This document shows positions 20,243 through 31,143 of a DNA stretch of 64,000 bases, piece after piece. The stretch lies in NCBI GenBank assembly GCA_023213315.1, contig JAKCPI010012723.1, positions 62,001 to 126,000 on the forward strand, written 5' to 3'. The notes under the pieces were generated by a model that was not told the origin of the DNA, searched no databases, and saw only the letters and a list, made by a program, of their open reading frames with translations. Position numbers and translations under genes: made by a program. Origin of the DNA: Euborellia annulipes (taxonomy: Eukaryota; Arthropoda; Insecta; Dermaptera; Anisolabididae). Position 1 is the first letter of the stretch. The number at the start of each line of letters is the position of its first letter.

Positions 20243-20398
20243 CGTTTTGATAACTTACCTACCCCAACATTAAAATAGCCTCCCTATGGGGAAATACATG
20301 GTGTGTGTCCTTCAGCATTTTAATGCTGAAGGACACACACCATGTATTTCCCCATAGGGAGGCTATTTTAATGTTGGGGTAGGTAAGTTATCAAAACG
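20243..20398. repeat. perfect 77-bp palindrome with a 2-base centre
   Basis: Bases 20243-20319 are the exact reverse complement of 20322-20398; only TT separates the arms. Both outer flanks translate to related peptides (GKLSKRPI), so the palindrome appears to have grown inside a decayed transposon-like coding sequence. Extreme identity means a very recent event or an assembly artefact. Confidence 0.95.
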
Positions 20399-20519
20399 AC
20401 CCATACCTGAAGACATTACATCGTGTCCAAGACAAACCTGAACAAAATCTCAAGAACGAAAAGAGCAAAATTTCAGATACAATTGTTGCTGTAATAAGAA
20501 ACTTTTGAATAAAATCGAA

Positions 20520-20745
20520 GAAAGAGCGGATCCAGAGGAGTTTCTCGGAGGGGGTTAGTAATCTGGTGGGACTGGTCGCACAATACACAATTTTTGCTTA
20601 CTTTCGGTAATTTAAAGGTGCATTCTGTACTTGTTTAGCAGAATATATATACAAACCAAATTTTTAAGTAATACTTTTTAAAATTTTACATTAAAAATAA
20701 AATTTAATTCCCAAAAAAAAATATTTTTCTCAAAGAAAAGTAATA
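20520..20745. repeat. interspersed repeat, copy 1
   Basis: Starts GCGGATCCAGAGGAGTTTCT, then GGTCGCACAATACACAATTT, TTTAAAGGTGCATTCTGTAC and a long TTTTACATTAAAAATAA end. The same blocks in the same order occur at 29055-29330, where the right end TATCCGCCC is inverted to the left. Confidence 0.65.
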
Positions 20746-20801
20746 GATTATTGGAGAAAGAAAAAACCAGCGGATGCTTTCCACGTTAAAATAATTTATT
20801 C

Positions 20802-20842
20802 GCAGATATTTCGGTAAGCCTAACGCAAACCATCCTCAGTGC
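20802..20842 (-). ncRNA. hammerhead-ribozyme-like motif
   Basis: Minus strand: GCA (stem I), CTGAGGA core, one T, stem II GGT..GC/GGC..ACC with an internal loop, GAAA, TATC, closing TGC. Core bases are intact; stem I is only 3 pairs. Confidence 0.45.
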
Positions 20843-20999
20843 TTCAAATTATATGATTGTGGAGCGTTTAATAAACTCAACTTTTTTCTTTCTCCATAAC
20901 CTTAATACTGTTGACCCAGCATACTTCGTTTCGTTTACTTCAAAAATTAATTTATTTATTTTTAATTTTAAGTTTGGAAGGGCTGCCCTCCTTTGACCT

Positions 21000-21020
21000 C
21001 CACCCCCCCCCCCCCCCACC
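21000..21020. repeat. C homopolymer tract in a palindrome-flanked segment
   Basis: A run of about 16 C inside ACCTCCA..CACCTGGAT. Length is likely to be unstable and unreliable in the assembly. Confidence 0.6.
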
Positions 21021-21359
21021 TGGATACGTCCGTGTCTCAAAAGAGTTTAAAGCCTACTACACGCCCGAAAAGATAGAAGAGATTGTTACCATGTTAATTA
21101 TAAATATTTTCCTATGATCCTATGAAATTACCTCTCGGGTAGTTTAAATGTAGGTATATATATCGACATAGCAAAGTGCTGTTTGTCACACCAGGTTTTT
21201 TTTTTTGTTAAATTCTCTTCTTTTTTTAAATTTAAATTTCAAATTTTTATTATGAAATTTAATTAAAGAACAGACAATATGGACGATATTTATTTATTAC
21301 TTCTCTTTTTTTTAAATCAAATTTATCCCAAATGTCAAAGAGTAGTTGATTGTTGAAGA

Positions 21360-21652
21360 GCGCGCGCGTTCGACGCTCAGCCAATCAGAGTCGAGCAAAG
21401 GGCGTGTGGGATGGGTGTATGTGTCATGGTGGGGGAAGCCAAAATCCCGCTCGGCGTGCGTGAGAGAGCGAGAGAGAGAAAGGAAGCTTGGCTGTTTCGA
21501 GTGTATCACCAGCAAACCAGTCGAGTCCCGAACCCTCAAGTGAGAGGATTTCGTGTGTGTATGCGAGTCAAACTCTCGGCCTTTCTCCAATCCAAGTGTA
21601 CATTTAGTTGAAACAAAAAAAGAGCCCAGCAGTCGTAACATACATCTCCATC
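21360..21652 (+). promoter_or_regulatory. GC-rich promoter and 5' leader of the tetraspanin gene
   Basis: A sharp GC-rich block in AT-rich surroundings immediately upstream of the tetraspanin start codon. It holds a CpG-rich run (GCGCGCGCG), a CCAAT box in GCCAATCAG (21379-21387), a GC/CACCC-type site GGGCGTGTGG (21400-21409) and a GAGA-rich stretch (21462-21484). No TATA box is obvious. Start site not determinable from sequence. Confidence 0.55.
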
Positions 21653-21718
21653 ATGGGCTTGTCAGGGTGCTATGTGTGTCTCAAGTACCTCGTCGTCGCC
21701 ATCAACTTCGTCTTTTGG
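21653..21718 (+). CDS. tetraspanin, first coding exon
   Basis: Encodes 22 residues, MGLSGCYVCLKYLVVAINFV then FW, followed by the strong donor GTGAGT in phase 0. Tetraspanins open with exactly this arrangement: a short cytosolic start, membrane-proximal cysteines that are palmitoylated in the family, then CxKYLxxxxNxxFW at the start of the first membrane helix. The codons are GC-rich, unlike the surroundings. Later exons, with the CCG motif of the large extracellular loop, were not found in the following 42 kb on either strand, so the first intron is very long or the gene leaves the window. Tetraspanins organise membrane microdomains; the subfamily cannot be told from this exon. Confidence 0.8.
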
Positions 21719-22200
21719 GTGAGTGCACATGCCAATGAAATGTATAAATATAAACTGTCATATCTACGGTGATCGTATTTAACAAACCGACTTTCTCGAA
21801 TAAGGCGTTATTTTTTTTAAAAACGACTTGTCTTCTCACAATGCTCTATTATACATATGGTCACATAATCAGTTCATTTTTAATTTATTTCTTAGAATAA
21901 GATAAATTAATTTTGATTATTAAAAATATCCATTCATCTTTCAAAATATCATTATCTTCCAAGAAATTAAAATTCAGATTTTTTATGACTATCCGTGTCA
22001 AAGAATATAATTAGGCATCTATATCCCAATTTGATTTTAATAAACAATTTCACTTAACATTGTGATTCTTTTGTTTACTGATTTAAAAAAAATGACCAAA
22101 TTGAGATATTCATTTTCAAAAATTAAACTTGTGAAATTTTAATTTTTAATAATTCATCCAATAAGATTTAAACTTTCGACCGTTGGTTCTCGTTGAAACA
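21719..22200 (+). other. tetraspanin intron 1, start
   Basis: AT-rich, no exon or defined repeat seen in this segment. Confidence 0.45.
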
Positions 22201-22276
22201 TTTTGTAAATTAAAATTAAATATACAAATTTAACACTAGGTTATTTGTTTCAAAGGTTTTATTAATTAAAAATTAA

Positions 22277-22320
22277 CACTTGATACGTATTTCGACAATT
22301 TCTTGTCATCATCAGAAGTG
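22277..22320 (-). ncRNA. hammerhead ribozyme candidate, minus-strand twin
   Basis: Exact reverse-complement partner of 22351-22394, so it has the same core and stems when the other strand is transcribed. Confidence 0.6.
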
Positions 22321-22350
22321 ATTACATTCAGTACATTCATTGAATGTAAT

Positions 22351-22394
22351 CACTTCTGATGATGACAAGAAATTGTCGAAATACGTATCAAGTG
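22351..22394 (+). ncRNA. hammerhead ribozyme candidate, type I layout
   Basis: CACTT (22351-22355, stem I), CTGATGA (22356-22362, conserved core), T (bulge), GACAA (22364-22368) with loop GAAA and TTGTC (stem II), GAAA (22378-22381, core), then ATACGTAT (22381-22388, self-complementary stem III), C22389 and AAGTG (22390-22394, closing stem I). All invariant hammerhead bases are there, with UC before the predicted cut. Known: type I hammerheads with very small stem III occur in Penelope-like elements and retrozymes, where they work best as dimers. The single T after the core is unusual and could lower activity. No activity is shown by sequence alone. Confidence 0.65.
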
Positions 22395-22581
22395 TTAATT
22401 TTTAATTAATAAAACCTTTGAAACAAATAACCTAGTGTTTAATTTGTATATTTAATTTTAATTCATCCAACTGAATTTCATTTACATGTGATTACAAATT
22501 TGGTAACTTCAATAGTAGATATGTTTGTTTGTATTTACTAGTCGAAAAACAATCATATATATTTATCTTGTGAGATAGGAG

Positions 22582-22800
22582 CAGTGGCGGATTAATGCAA
22601 TTTTGTCGGGAGGGGGGGGCGTTTTTTTTTTTTTTTTTAATTTAAGGACTTTGCCGGCATCTATGGCCGTTTAGACCCCTTTCCTATTTATTTAAATTGA
22701 TTAGTTACAAATTCATTTGAAATTAAAGAGCGGAAATCATAATTTCTTTACATTACTAGTTTTTATAACGTTTTGAATTTCTTCCTTTAATCCGCTCCTG
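22582..22800. mobile_element. hAT-type MITE, older copy
   Basis: Ends CAGTGGCGGATTAA and, reversed, CAGGAGCGGATTAA. Same interior as 19633-19860 (TATGGCCGTTTAGACCCC, TTTCCTATTTATTTAAATTG). Flanking duplication no longer recognisable. Confidence 0.75.
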
Positions 22801-23320
22801 AACCGAGGATTTAGAATATTTAAATAGTTGACAGATTTTATTAGAATAAAGGACATCATTAATGACAGGGGGATCTAACTTTTGGTTTATTTTTCTTCTC
22901 CTTTAAAATAAAAATCTATTTTCGTCTTTTATTATTTAATCTTTTTTTTTTTTTTTTTTTTTTTTTTTTGAAACAAATTATTTTAAATTGAATGCCGGGC
23001 TTATATATTGAATATTTCTAATTTCATTTTATTATCTGATTATTTGAAAACTAAAATCTAGGATAATTAATCAAAAAAGATGATAGATTTAGATTTAATT
23101 GTTTGTTTTCCAAGGACGAAACAAAATACTAATGTTATTTTTTGTTTGATTGTAGCTAAACTCTTTGTCTTCACATTGTCACTTTATTAATAATTTATTG
23201 CAATTGATTAAATAGTATTCACCAAATAGAATCATTAATTATTTATGTTCATCTTGATTGATTTCTTTTCATTTCAAATAAAATCACCGAAAATGAAATA
23301 AAAGAATAAAACAAAAATTA
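22801..23320. other. non-coding stretch
   Basis: AT-rich, with a T run of about 26 at 22942-22969. Nothing else recognised. Confidence 0.5.
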
Positions 23321-23326
23321 CAAATA

Positions 23327-23548
23327 CAGTAGGGTCTTTCTTGTTAATCCGGCCTAAACGAGACCGGGATTCTGAAAATGATAAAATAATACTATTTATT
23401 TATTAGCATACTTATTTATCTCTTAAAAAATTTTGTAATGACACTTTGTTTTCCTAAATTACCCCATATTTTTGCTGCAATATCCCTTTTCGACACGCCG
23501 AATTAGCTGGTATGCCGGAGTATCAAAGTCCGAATATCAAGAGTACTG
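23327..23548. mobile_element. pogo/Tigger-type MITE, TA-flanked
   Basis: Begins CAGTAGGGTCTTTCTTGTTA with ATCCGGC, ends TACTG, between TA dinucleotides. The interior AATTAGCTGGTATGCCGGAG and CGAGACCGGGATTCTGAAAA has the style of pogo/Tigger non-autonomous elements. A second copy is at 42075-42285. Confidence 0.7.
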
Positions 23549-23726
23549 TATTTATTGAATTCGTCAAACTAAATAGCAAAATTTGAATATTCGAAATTTA
23601 CCCATGATATTGACACTTGAATAGATTAGATAATTCAGGTCCCGCAAATTGTTCTATCTGTGGGTATTGATATTAACCTCAAAGGAATTGAGCTATGGGA
23701 TTGAAATTTTATATTTAAATTAAGTA

Positions 23727-23850
23727 CCCTCCTGGACACTCAAAATAAGCTTTTGAACAAAATCGGCCAAAAAGTACTAGTACTTTACCGAAGTACTTTT
23801 TCAGTTTTTTTTGAATTTCTCAAAGTTCGTGGTCATTTTCTGTCCCCGGA
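23727..23850 (-). repeat. repeat family A fragment, reversed
   Basis: Contains AAAATCGGCCAAAAAGTACT, GTACTAGTAC and the TTTTTCAGTTTTTTTTGAAT block. Lacks the X-box end. Confidence 0.75.
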
Positions 23851-24930
23851 TCTGCGGATCTTTTCAAGGTCGTTTTTTTTTTTTGATGATTTTACCCATT
23901 CCATCTCTGGCAGGAAGTCATATCTTTTGAGAAGCAAGCACTAACTCTTTTTGAGAACCCTATTAGTAGATTCTCCACTACACATTTTAAATATTTTTGC
24001 AAAAGACCCATTATTATTTCTTAGTATTAATTCTCCTTTTCTTACGTCATCGACATTTTGAATTGTTCTTTATTAATATCTTAATTTTAATAAGGTGCAA
24101 TAACATTTTTAATAATTGCGAATATAGATTAATTAGAGCCTTTGTTAGCTCAGCAATTTTCTCTCATGTTGGACAATAAAATTCACCAGATAATTGACAT
24201 TACTCATACCTCTTGTTCTGAAGAATTTTTTCACATTAAGAAATTTTTATGCTACGTCTTTAAACGAGATAATTCCACTTTCTTCTTAATGGAAGTATTA
24301 ATGAGAAACTTAGGGGATGGATAAAATATTCGCGATATCAATATTACGCTCTCTTCGGACTAAGTTCAAGAGGTTTGGTTAATCAAAACCACTCGTAAAT
24401 TTTAATTTTTTCCCTTCCATTTTTACACTTGTTCTTGTTAAGTTCATCTTAAGAAAATCTGTAGTTTAATTTAAATAATATAAAAGCGTTTAAAAAAAAT
24501 TCCCATGTTATGAATAAAGCATATTATTCATGATATAAATAATGGAAAAATTTTAATAAACATTCTATATACAGTATATTCATCTTTCTCTTTGTTGAGT
24601 TTTAAAAAGAATTTTATAATCAAACAGGTTCATAGGATGACATCATAGAGTCATGCAGGAACTTAAGAAAATTATTCTTTATATCTAAGAGACTGGCCAT
24701 TGTATATCAACACTCTCAAGGCCAACCCAAGGGGCACCTTTGCTATTCGCTTAATCGAATAATTAATTTCATTACAAAAACATTTTTTTGACCTATTTCC
24801 AATAGAATAAAAAACGACTGACCATTCATTAGACCAAGTATTTATATTTAGAATTTATATCATAAACTAGCTAAAAATACTTAATTAGTATGAAATACAC
24901 ACGGAGGTTTGCGATATTATTATTTACTAG
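23851..24930. other. non-coding stretch
   Basis: Several short open frames, none with a recognisable domain. Confidence 0.45.
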
Positions 24931-24940
24931 TCTTCGTCGT

Positions 24941-25020
24941 GCTTTGAGTCTAGTTAAGGAGGCTTTGCCCCTCCCCCCGGTCCCCCTCTTTCCGGTTCGG
25001 GCCCACTTTCTGCGGACTCT
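24941..25020 (-). mobile_element. possible Helitron-like 3' end
   Basis: Minus strand: GGGGGACCGGGGGGAGGGGC, AAAGCCTCC, then AAAGCACGACGAAGACTAG followed by T. A GC-rich segment close to a terminal CTAG before T resembles Helitron 3' ends (CTRR|T). A related GC-rich block occurs at 45716-45781. The terminal hairpin here is weak, so this is tentative. Confidence 0.3.
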
Positions 25021-25029
25021 CGCAATTTC

Positions 25030-25900
25030 TTAATCATGGGCCGGATTTTTCAACCAATTCATATAAATATACTGTATCTGGCTCATTATTAAAATTATTT
25101 TATGAAATTCCCATCGGAATGTTTATGCTTTTGTGCAGACACACACCTCCAACCCAACGGACCTCTGGCCGTACCGGCACTCCGTGAAGCTACATTATTT
25201 CCTATCTCTAACTCCTCTTCCTGCTATCATTTCTAGCTAAATGAGCTAATTTTATTTCTATTTCCACCCGGTTTCTTTTATCCAATCTCTTCTATGGTCG
25301 GCAGGATCTCCTAGTTTGAGTAGGGACTCTACTTTAGGCTACTTCTTTCGAAGAGTGCATTTCTGGGAGTGAATGTCACAGCAACTCCCTCTTCCTCGTA
25401 GAGTTGCCCGAGGACAATTGTGCTGAGATTTTATTTTATTTTTATTAAATTAATTAAAATTAATGATTGAAAAACTCAGATTTTTTTTTGTCTTTTTATT
25501 TTTCTCAAATATTCTTTGAACATGAAATGAAATCTCGTTATTATTGACTAACAAGCTTGTTATTGGCCCATTCTACTTTTTATCTTCGAAACAATGTTTT
25601 TTTTTTTTTTAATACTGTCTCTAAGAAGAAATTGTTATTTTGGGAATAATAAACATTTGACGAATGAATGAGTAGACAAGAAGAAATGATAGGATTTTAA
25701 CTCTTTATTAAAAAAATCCTCTTTATACACTACTTAACACAAGCATAAAAAATTGCATACATTGTTCATGTTAAAAATGAAATTTACACAATAATTTACT
25801 CTCAGGTTTTTCATATAAGTTGAATTTAGGAAACATTTTAGCAAGACATAAATAAATAGTCTACATTTTTATCCAACCCTCATCCCTTGGCAATACCTTT
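25030..25900. other. non-coding stretch, partly GC-richer
   Basis: 25135-25200 and 25310-25430 are less AT-rich and partly open, but neither translates to a family I recognise. Possibly old exons or conserved regulatory DNA. Confidence 0.35.
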
Positions 25901-25904
25901 CAGC

Positions 25905-26066
25905 TTTTTTTTTTTTTTTTTGTTTTGGGTGGTTGGGGAGGAGGGCGTACAATAATAATAGGCAATGAAGACCAAAAAAAAAAAAAAAAGAAGAAAAAAA
26001 AGGGAAGAAAAAAGGGAAAAGAGAGGGGGGACGGGGGGGGGGGGGTGGTGGGTTGGGGGTGGGGGT
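25905..26066. repeat. T run, A/G tract and G-rich tract
   Basis: A T17 run, then an A/G-only stretch at 25964-26024, then repeated G runs (26025-26066) separated by one to three bases. The G-rich part could form a G-quadruplex on the plus strand. Open frames here are artefacts of low complexity. Confidence 0.7.
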
Positions 26067-28980
26067 TCTGCAACTACTCTGTGTTTTTATTTTTTGTCTT
26101 CGATAGATTTTAAAATTATAATGGTTAATGTTTTTTTTTATTTCTCATGTAAAACTGTCCTAATTTATTTTATCGTTTATATAATTTCCAAAACAGAGGA
26201 TTGATATACCCTAGTATAGCTATCTGCGAAATTTTCTAGTTGCAAAATAATTTATATAAAATTTAAAAAAGGCCTTTTTTCTTTCTCTACAAAGATACAA
26301 AGGAAAATTCCAAATTTTATATTGAATTTTTTATTTGCGAGGTCAAAAGGCTTACACAAACGACAACAACAACAACAACCTAGTACCATATGAAAGCAAT
26401 TATTCTCTGCACCTGATTTATATTAGAGCATTTGTGTGAGTGAGCAATGAAGGCGAATAGAGCTGACGGCCTTGGCCCAGGTAAAGAGATCTCCCTCCAG
26501 CATCACTTTAGTCATCGAAATCTAGACATTGTGGGTTGGCACCTGATTATTACTGAATTCCAACGGATTATAGTTTCCATATAAACAACATCAACCAAAA
26601 TATGACTACTTAAAGATTATAATCTCAGTGCCTAACCAGCCGACTTACCAAAAATATATCAATATCTTCACATCTTCCTTTACTCCATCATAATTATCTT
26701 AACAATTTCTGAGTAAACTCCGCCCACTGTCGGGACAAGGGTGAGTAGTCTTGAGACTACCTCAAGATAAACAATGTAATTTCTAATCTGAACGATATAT
26801 AACTAAAAAGTTTGACTTCAGACCCAAGCCTCTTTTGATTTTTAGTTCAGGTTGGGATCACATACTTTCATTTCATTAAATCTAAATCTATTTTCGTCTC
26901 CTTTAAAATTCTAAAATTATTTTGGTTTTTAATATTTTCTTTATGTCAGCTGATCATGTTTTCTTTAAAAATATTTCTTGCTTCTTTTGCATACAAAACC
27001 AAAACATTATAATTATAAATGCGATTTTAAACTTGAATGTGCGAATGTTTATTTATTTTCTCTTCCAATAATAGATGAAAGGAGCAGGCAGCCAGGTAGT
27101 TAGTCTCCACGAAATGAAACTCTCTGTTTAGGAAACAGTTTCGGCTTTAAACGAGAGTATGAACTCACATGACAAAGCATTGAGTCATATTGTAGAGTTT
27201 TCAGTTGCTGCGTATTATACATAAATTATTTGCGAAAAATACAAACAAATTTCTCAGCTAATATACGATGCGCAAAGTTTGAGTTACAAAATTGTTTATT
27301 CTTGAGATATTTTCTCTTCCTTGGATATAGATATAGAAAGGATCTTGGAAGCGAAAAAAGAAAAAGAGAAGCATGAAGGTTGAACCAACAGGATTTAAAG
27401 GACCCTAACCTAAAAGCCCATACATAACGCAAGAGTATTTTAAAATAATTCTTTGTCCTCATTTTGGACTTGACCCTCCCCAATATTAAATGATTGGCCT
27501 CTATTCAAGTAAATAATCCAAGCCAAAAGAAACGAACATGTTTCATGATTTGTCAGCCGGTGTACTTTACCCATTTGGTTCGGCCTCCAAAGGAAGCGGA
27601 GGCGAGGATGCGGCTGACGTCGCAAACTCATTTCTCAATCGCCAGCACACAATCCTCGTTGAGATCATCACAAATATAACGATATGACACGGTCTACCAG
27701 CTATCGTGTTAAAATACCACCTTAAACTAGTGGTCCTCCCGATTTGCTTTCGGCATCAGAGATATAAATAAAAAAAGAGATATTTTATTGGTTTATATAA
27801 AAAGAAGAATTTACTAGAAATATTTCAAGAATGGAAAGCCAAATTAGCCTTAGGACAATTTTATACTATGAATCGAATTAATATTTTTATCTTCTGTTTC
27901 GACATCGTCATTAATCGCAAACAAACAAATATACTTTGACTTGCTTACAGCGAAACAAGCTCATCACTTACTGGATAACTTCTCTATCTCTATTTTATAG
28001 ATATAAACACCATACTGTAAAGTTTGATGCACTAAGGAATCGTTGACCTGAATGAGAGCAAATTCTTTAAACATTTATCACCCTTCCATAATGTATTTAG
28101 ATAGGGATAACATCTCTTTGAGAACAGTAGAATGGGCTGTTACCTGCCTCCTCGCAAAATGCGCATACAAATTGATTTAAGAAATATATAATTACTTGAA
28201 CTCTATTTAAGTCTTTTCAATGATACCAATTAGATTTACTAATTTAAATTAATTGATATCCAATATAATAAATGTTTATCGTTAAATGCGGAAAACTAGT
28301 TTCTGATATTATGAAGATTTATTATCATATAGCGATGATCTAATAACCACATTTCCTATGATTTAATTATATAAATTTCCCTCGTTGCTGTATATAATTT
28401 CCTATGATTTGTGTTAATATTAAACAATGTCGGGGAGACTTCTTTATTTAAAGAGGAAGTTTCACTTCACTAATCAAGTAATCTTGCCCCTCTTTCGCAA
28501 TAGTCGAGCCAAATGTCAGACAAATCCATTGATTTGCCTAATCACATTTTTGGATTAGAATTGTAAACTTGTTCGATTAATAATAAACAAGGTCATGACC
28601 CAGCTCAAAGATCATTTTGCAATCTTTCTTTTTTTTTTTTAATTTTCTAATAAATTAACTATTTAATTTCAAAGGTAAGGAAGATTTATTTTTTAGATAA
28701 CATTAACAAAACCCTTCTATTACTACTAGGTCTTTTTATAATATTATTTTTTAATAATTATTCAATAATTTAATATATATTTTGTTCGTTTAAAGATAAG
28801 ATAGGTTATTTAAAAATAACTTGGCTATTATATGTGAACCCATTTTAAAATGGTTTTTGCAAATATTCCATTCCATTCTAAAGTCATTAGCGCAATCGCG
28901 CAGTATCTCGACCCAATTTTCTGATAAATTTTCAATTCAAACAATAGAGAAGTTACATTCTTCAAAAAAGATCATGCTAT
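26067..28980. other. non-coding stretch with a GC-richer island
   Basis: Mostly featureless. 27480-27690 is GC-richer and holds TGACGTCG, a CRE-like site, near GGAAGCGGAGGCGAGGATG. It may be a regulatory element within the tetraspanin intron, or an exon I do not recognise. A short ATG frame at 26447-26481 ending before GTAAAG is also possible but unsupported. Confidence 0.3.
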
Positions 28981-29054
28981 AATATAAAGCGCTAGCGGCT
29001 GACTTCCTGTCCCTGTGTGAATGTGCCTGTTCTCTCGCTGATTGGTCAGAGTTA

Positions 29055-29330
29055 CAGGCAATCCAGAGGTGTTTCTCGGGGGGGGGGTTATCTGGTGTGA
29101 CTCGTCGCACAGCACACTATTTTTTCTTAATTTCGCTAATTTAAAGGCGCATTCTGTACTTATTTGCCAGAATATAAATACAAATCAAATTTTTAAGTAT
29201 TAATTTTTAAAATTTTACATTAAAAATAACTTTTTTTTTCGAAAAAAAGTATTTTTTTTCAAATCTCGGGGGGAGGGGGTAATTACTCCCTTTACCCCCC
29301 TTGTATCCGCCCTTGGTTACAGGAAATGGA
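29055..29330. repeat. interspersed repeat, copy 2
   Basis: Same blocks as 20520-20745 (ATCCAGAGGTGTTTCT, TTTAAAGGCGCATTCTGTAC, TTTTACATTAAAAATAA). Here the right part is present, ending TTGTATCCGCCCTTGG, with G runs of 8 or more at both ends. Confidence 0.65.
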
Positions 29331-29334
29331 GTTG

Positions 29335-30098
29335 AAAGAGGGAAATTTAAATCTTTAAGTCAGAGAGGGAAATTTAAAATTTCCAAATAGTGAGCAAGAA
29401 TAAATTTGATGCATTTGCTTGTTTATAAATAAAAAATGAAGTAGGGAGCGAAAAAAAAAATATTTTCAATCCATACTCTCTTTCACTCTCTAATTGGTTG
29501 AGATCCAAAAAGTTCGATTGCCAATAGGGTCAATTTCTTCATAAATATAATTGAGTTTTTCTTGAATATTTTATTATTTAAAGAAAATATTTATTCTAAA
29601 TCAATCAATCGCAAAATGTAAAATAAACATCATGCGCCTATAGATAGACATAATCTTTTAACCGTCAGCATCTGAGAAATCACATGATATAAAATCAATT
29701 ACCATATTATTATTTAGACTATCCTAATTGTTTTAATTTTTTTACTTATCTTGTATCCGATGATCCAAGGTCATTCATTCATTAGCTCTCATTGTCTTAG
29801 AAGGAGGAGGGCGAGAAAAATAAAATTTTAAATGCTTTTTTTAGCAATTATTATTATATATGTATTTTTAAATAATATTGAGAATTTCGTGTGTTTTGAG
29901 TACCGTACAAAAGAAAAAAAAATATCTTTTTTTTTTTTGAGATATTTTTCGACATCGGAGGCCATTTAGAACCTATTTATTTGAATTGATGGTAGCCAAT
30001 TCATTTTTTGCAACTTACAAGACGATTCTCTTCTTTATCAATTCAAAAAAGAATTTAAAAGTTTCACGGAAAAATAGAGTATTTTTACATTCAATAAG
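29335..30098. other. non-coding stretch with a SINE family-B fragment
   Basis: A reversed family-B piece (GGCCATTTAGAACC then TATTTATTTGAATTGATGG) lies at 29960-30000. The remainder shows nothing. Confidence 0.5.
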
Positions 30099-30898
30099 TT
30101 AAGGTTGTTCGGACATTAAAGCACTTTCCTTGATTAAAAGCTAATTTTTTAATATGTTATTAATCACTATCAAATACGTATAAAATAAAATTTTGAAGCA
30201 GATCTGACACAGGGTTATCGTGTAATTAATTTTTAAAAAATTGAAATTTAACATGTAGCCTATGGGGAATAACGACGAAATTCACACATATCGAATTATA
30301 TAGGCATCTGTGCAAATGATACAAAAACAAAAAAAACTTACATTTTATTAATTCACTTCCGAGGAATATGTTAAAAATAAAATCAAAAGTTTCTGCCGAC
30401 CGCTTTTAAAGATATTTTAACAAGAAAGTCAAAAAATTCTCCAAAATGACAGTCGCTAATATTTAAAAATAATGAATTCTCGAGAGTCAGACCAGCCTGG
30501 CAACGTCGCATAACATTAGTGTCTTTTCTCTATGTCAGATACATTTTTTTTTTCAATTTTACAATATTTTTTCTCGCAAATCGTCCATTGTGTTTAAACT
30601 GATTTGCATTAAACATTGTAATATATTAAATAAAATAAAATTTAAGGCGTTTAAGATTTAAAATAGATAGATGATGAATGCAATGTTGCCAGTTCTATAT
30701 TACGTGAAATACTGCTTAAGTCGAAAGTCATTCATTTATTATTTTTGGTAATTAAATTATTAACTTAATCCAATTATAAACTATGATAGGTCACGACTAA
30801 ATTATAATAAGGAATTTTGGCATTCAAATTTTTAATTTTATTTAAAAAAAAATTTAGATTCTATTATGACTTACGATGTACTATCCGAACAACCTTAA
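30099..30898 (+). mobile_element. 800-bp TTAA-flanked DNA transposon derivative, copy 1
   Basis: TTAAGGTTGTTCGGACA at the left; TTAAGGTTGTTCGGATA reversed at the right. TTAA is the target duplication of piggyBac-type elements. The interior has no credible reading frame. It is nearly identical in length and sequence to 32133-32930, in the same orientation. Confidence 0.85.
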
Positions 30899-31143
30899 TA
30901 AACATATACATAGAATTCTTGTTTAAAATTTATAATTCAATAATTTTTTAAAACTTTAAAATTCTCATTTTGGCTCTAAAATTGTATAAGGACCACTTAG
31001 AAAATAGTTGCCATATATTATTGCTATGATTATAAATTTTACCCCTTGGACTCTAATATATAACTCCTATCGGAAACTAAATAGATGTTTACTCAAAAAA
31101 TCCGATGTGATAAGGTCATATTATTTATTTCGAATATCGAAAG

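Larger units (their letters stand above)
22208..22463. mobile_element. palindrome with hammerhead ribozyme core on both strands
   Basis: Arms 22208-22330 and 22341-22463 (123 bases each) are complementary with a single mismatch I could find, around a 10-base centre. Each arm carries a complete hammerhead-type core (22351-22394 plus; 22277-22320 minus). No reading frame and no tail. Confidence 0.93.

Noticed and set aside
21312..21641. 109-residue antisense frame over the tetraspanin promoter
   Set aside because: GC-rich leader sequence keeps several frames open. It has no recognisable domain and lies opposite the promoter-like block.
25925..26204. Lysine- and glycine-rich frames
   Set aside because: Direct translation of A/G and G homopolymer tracts.
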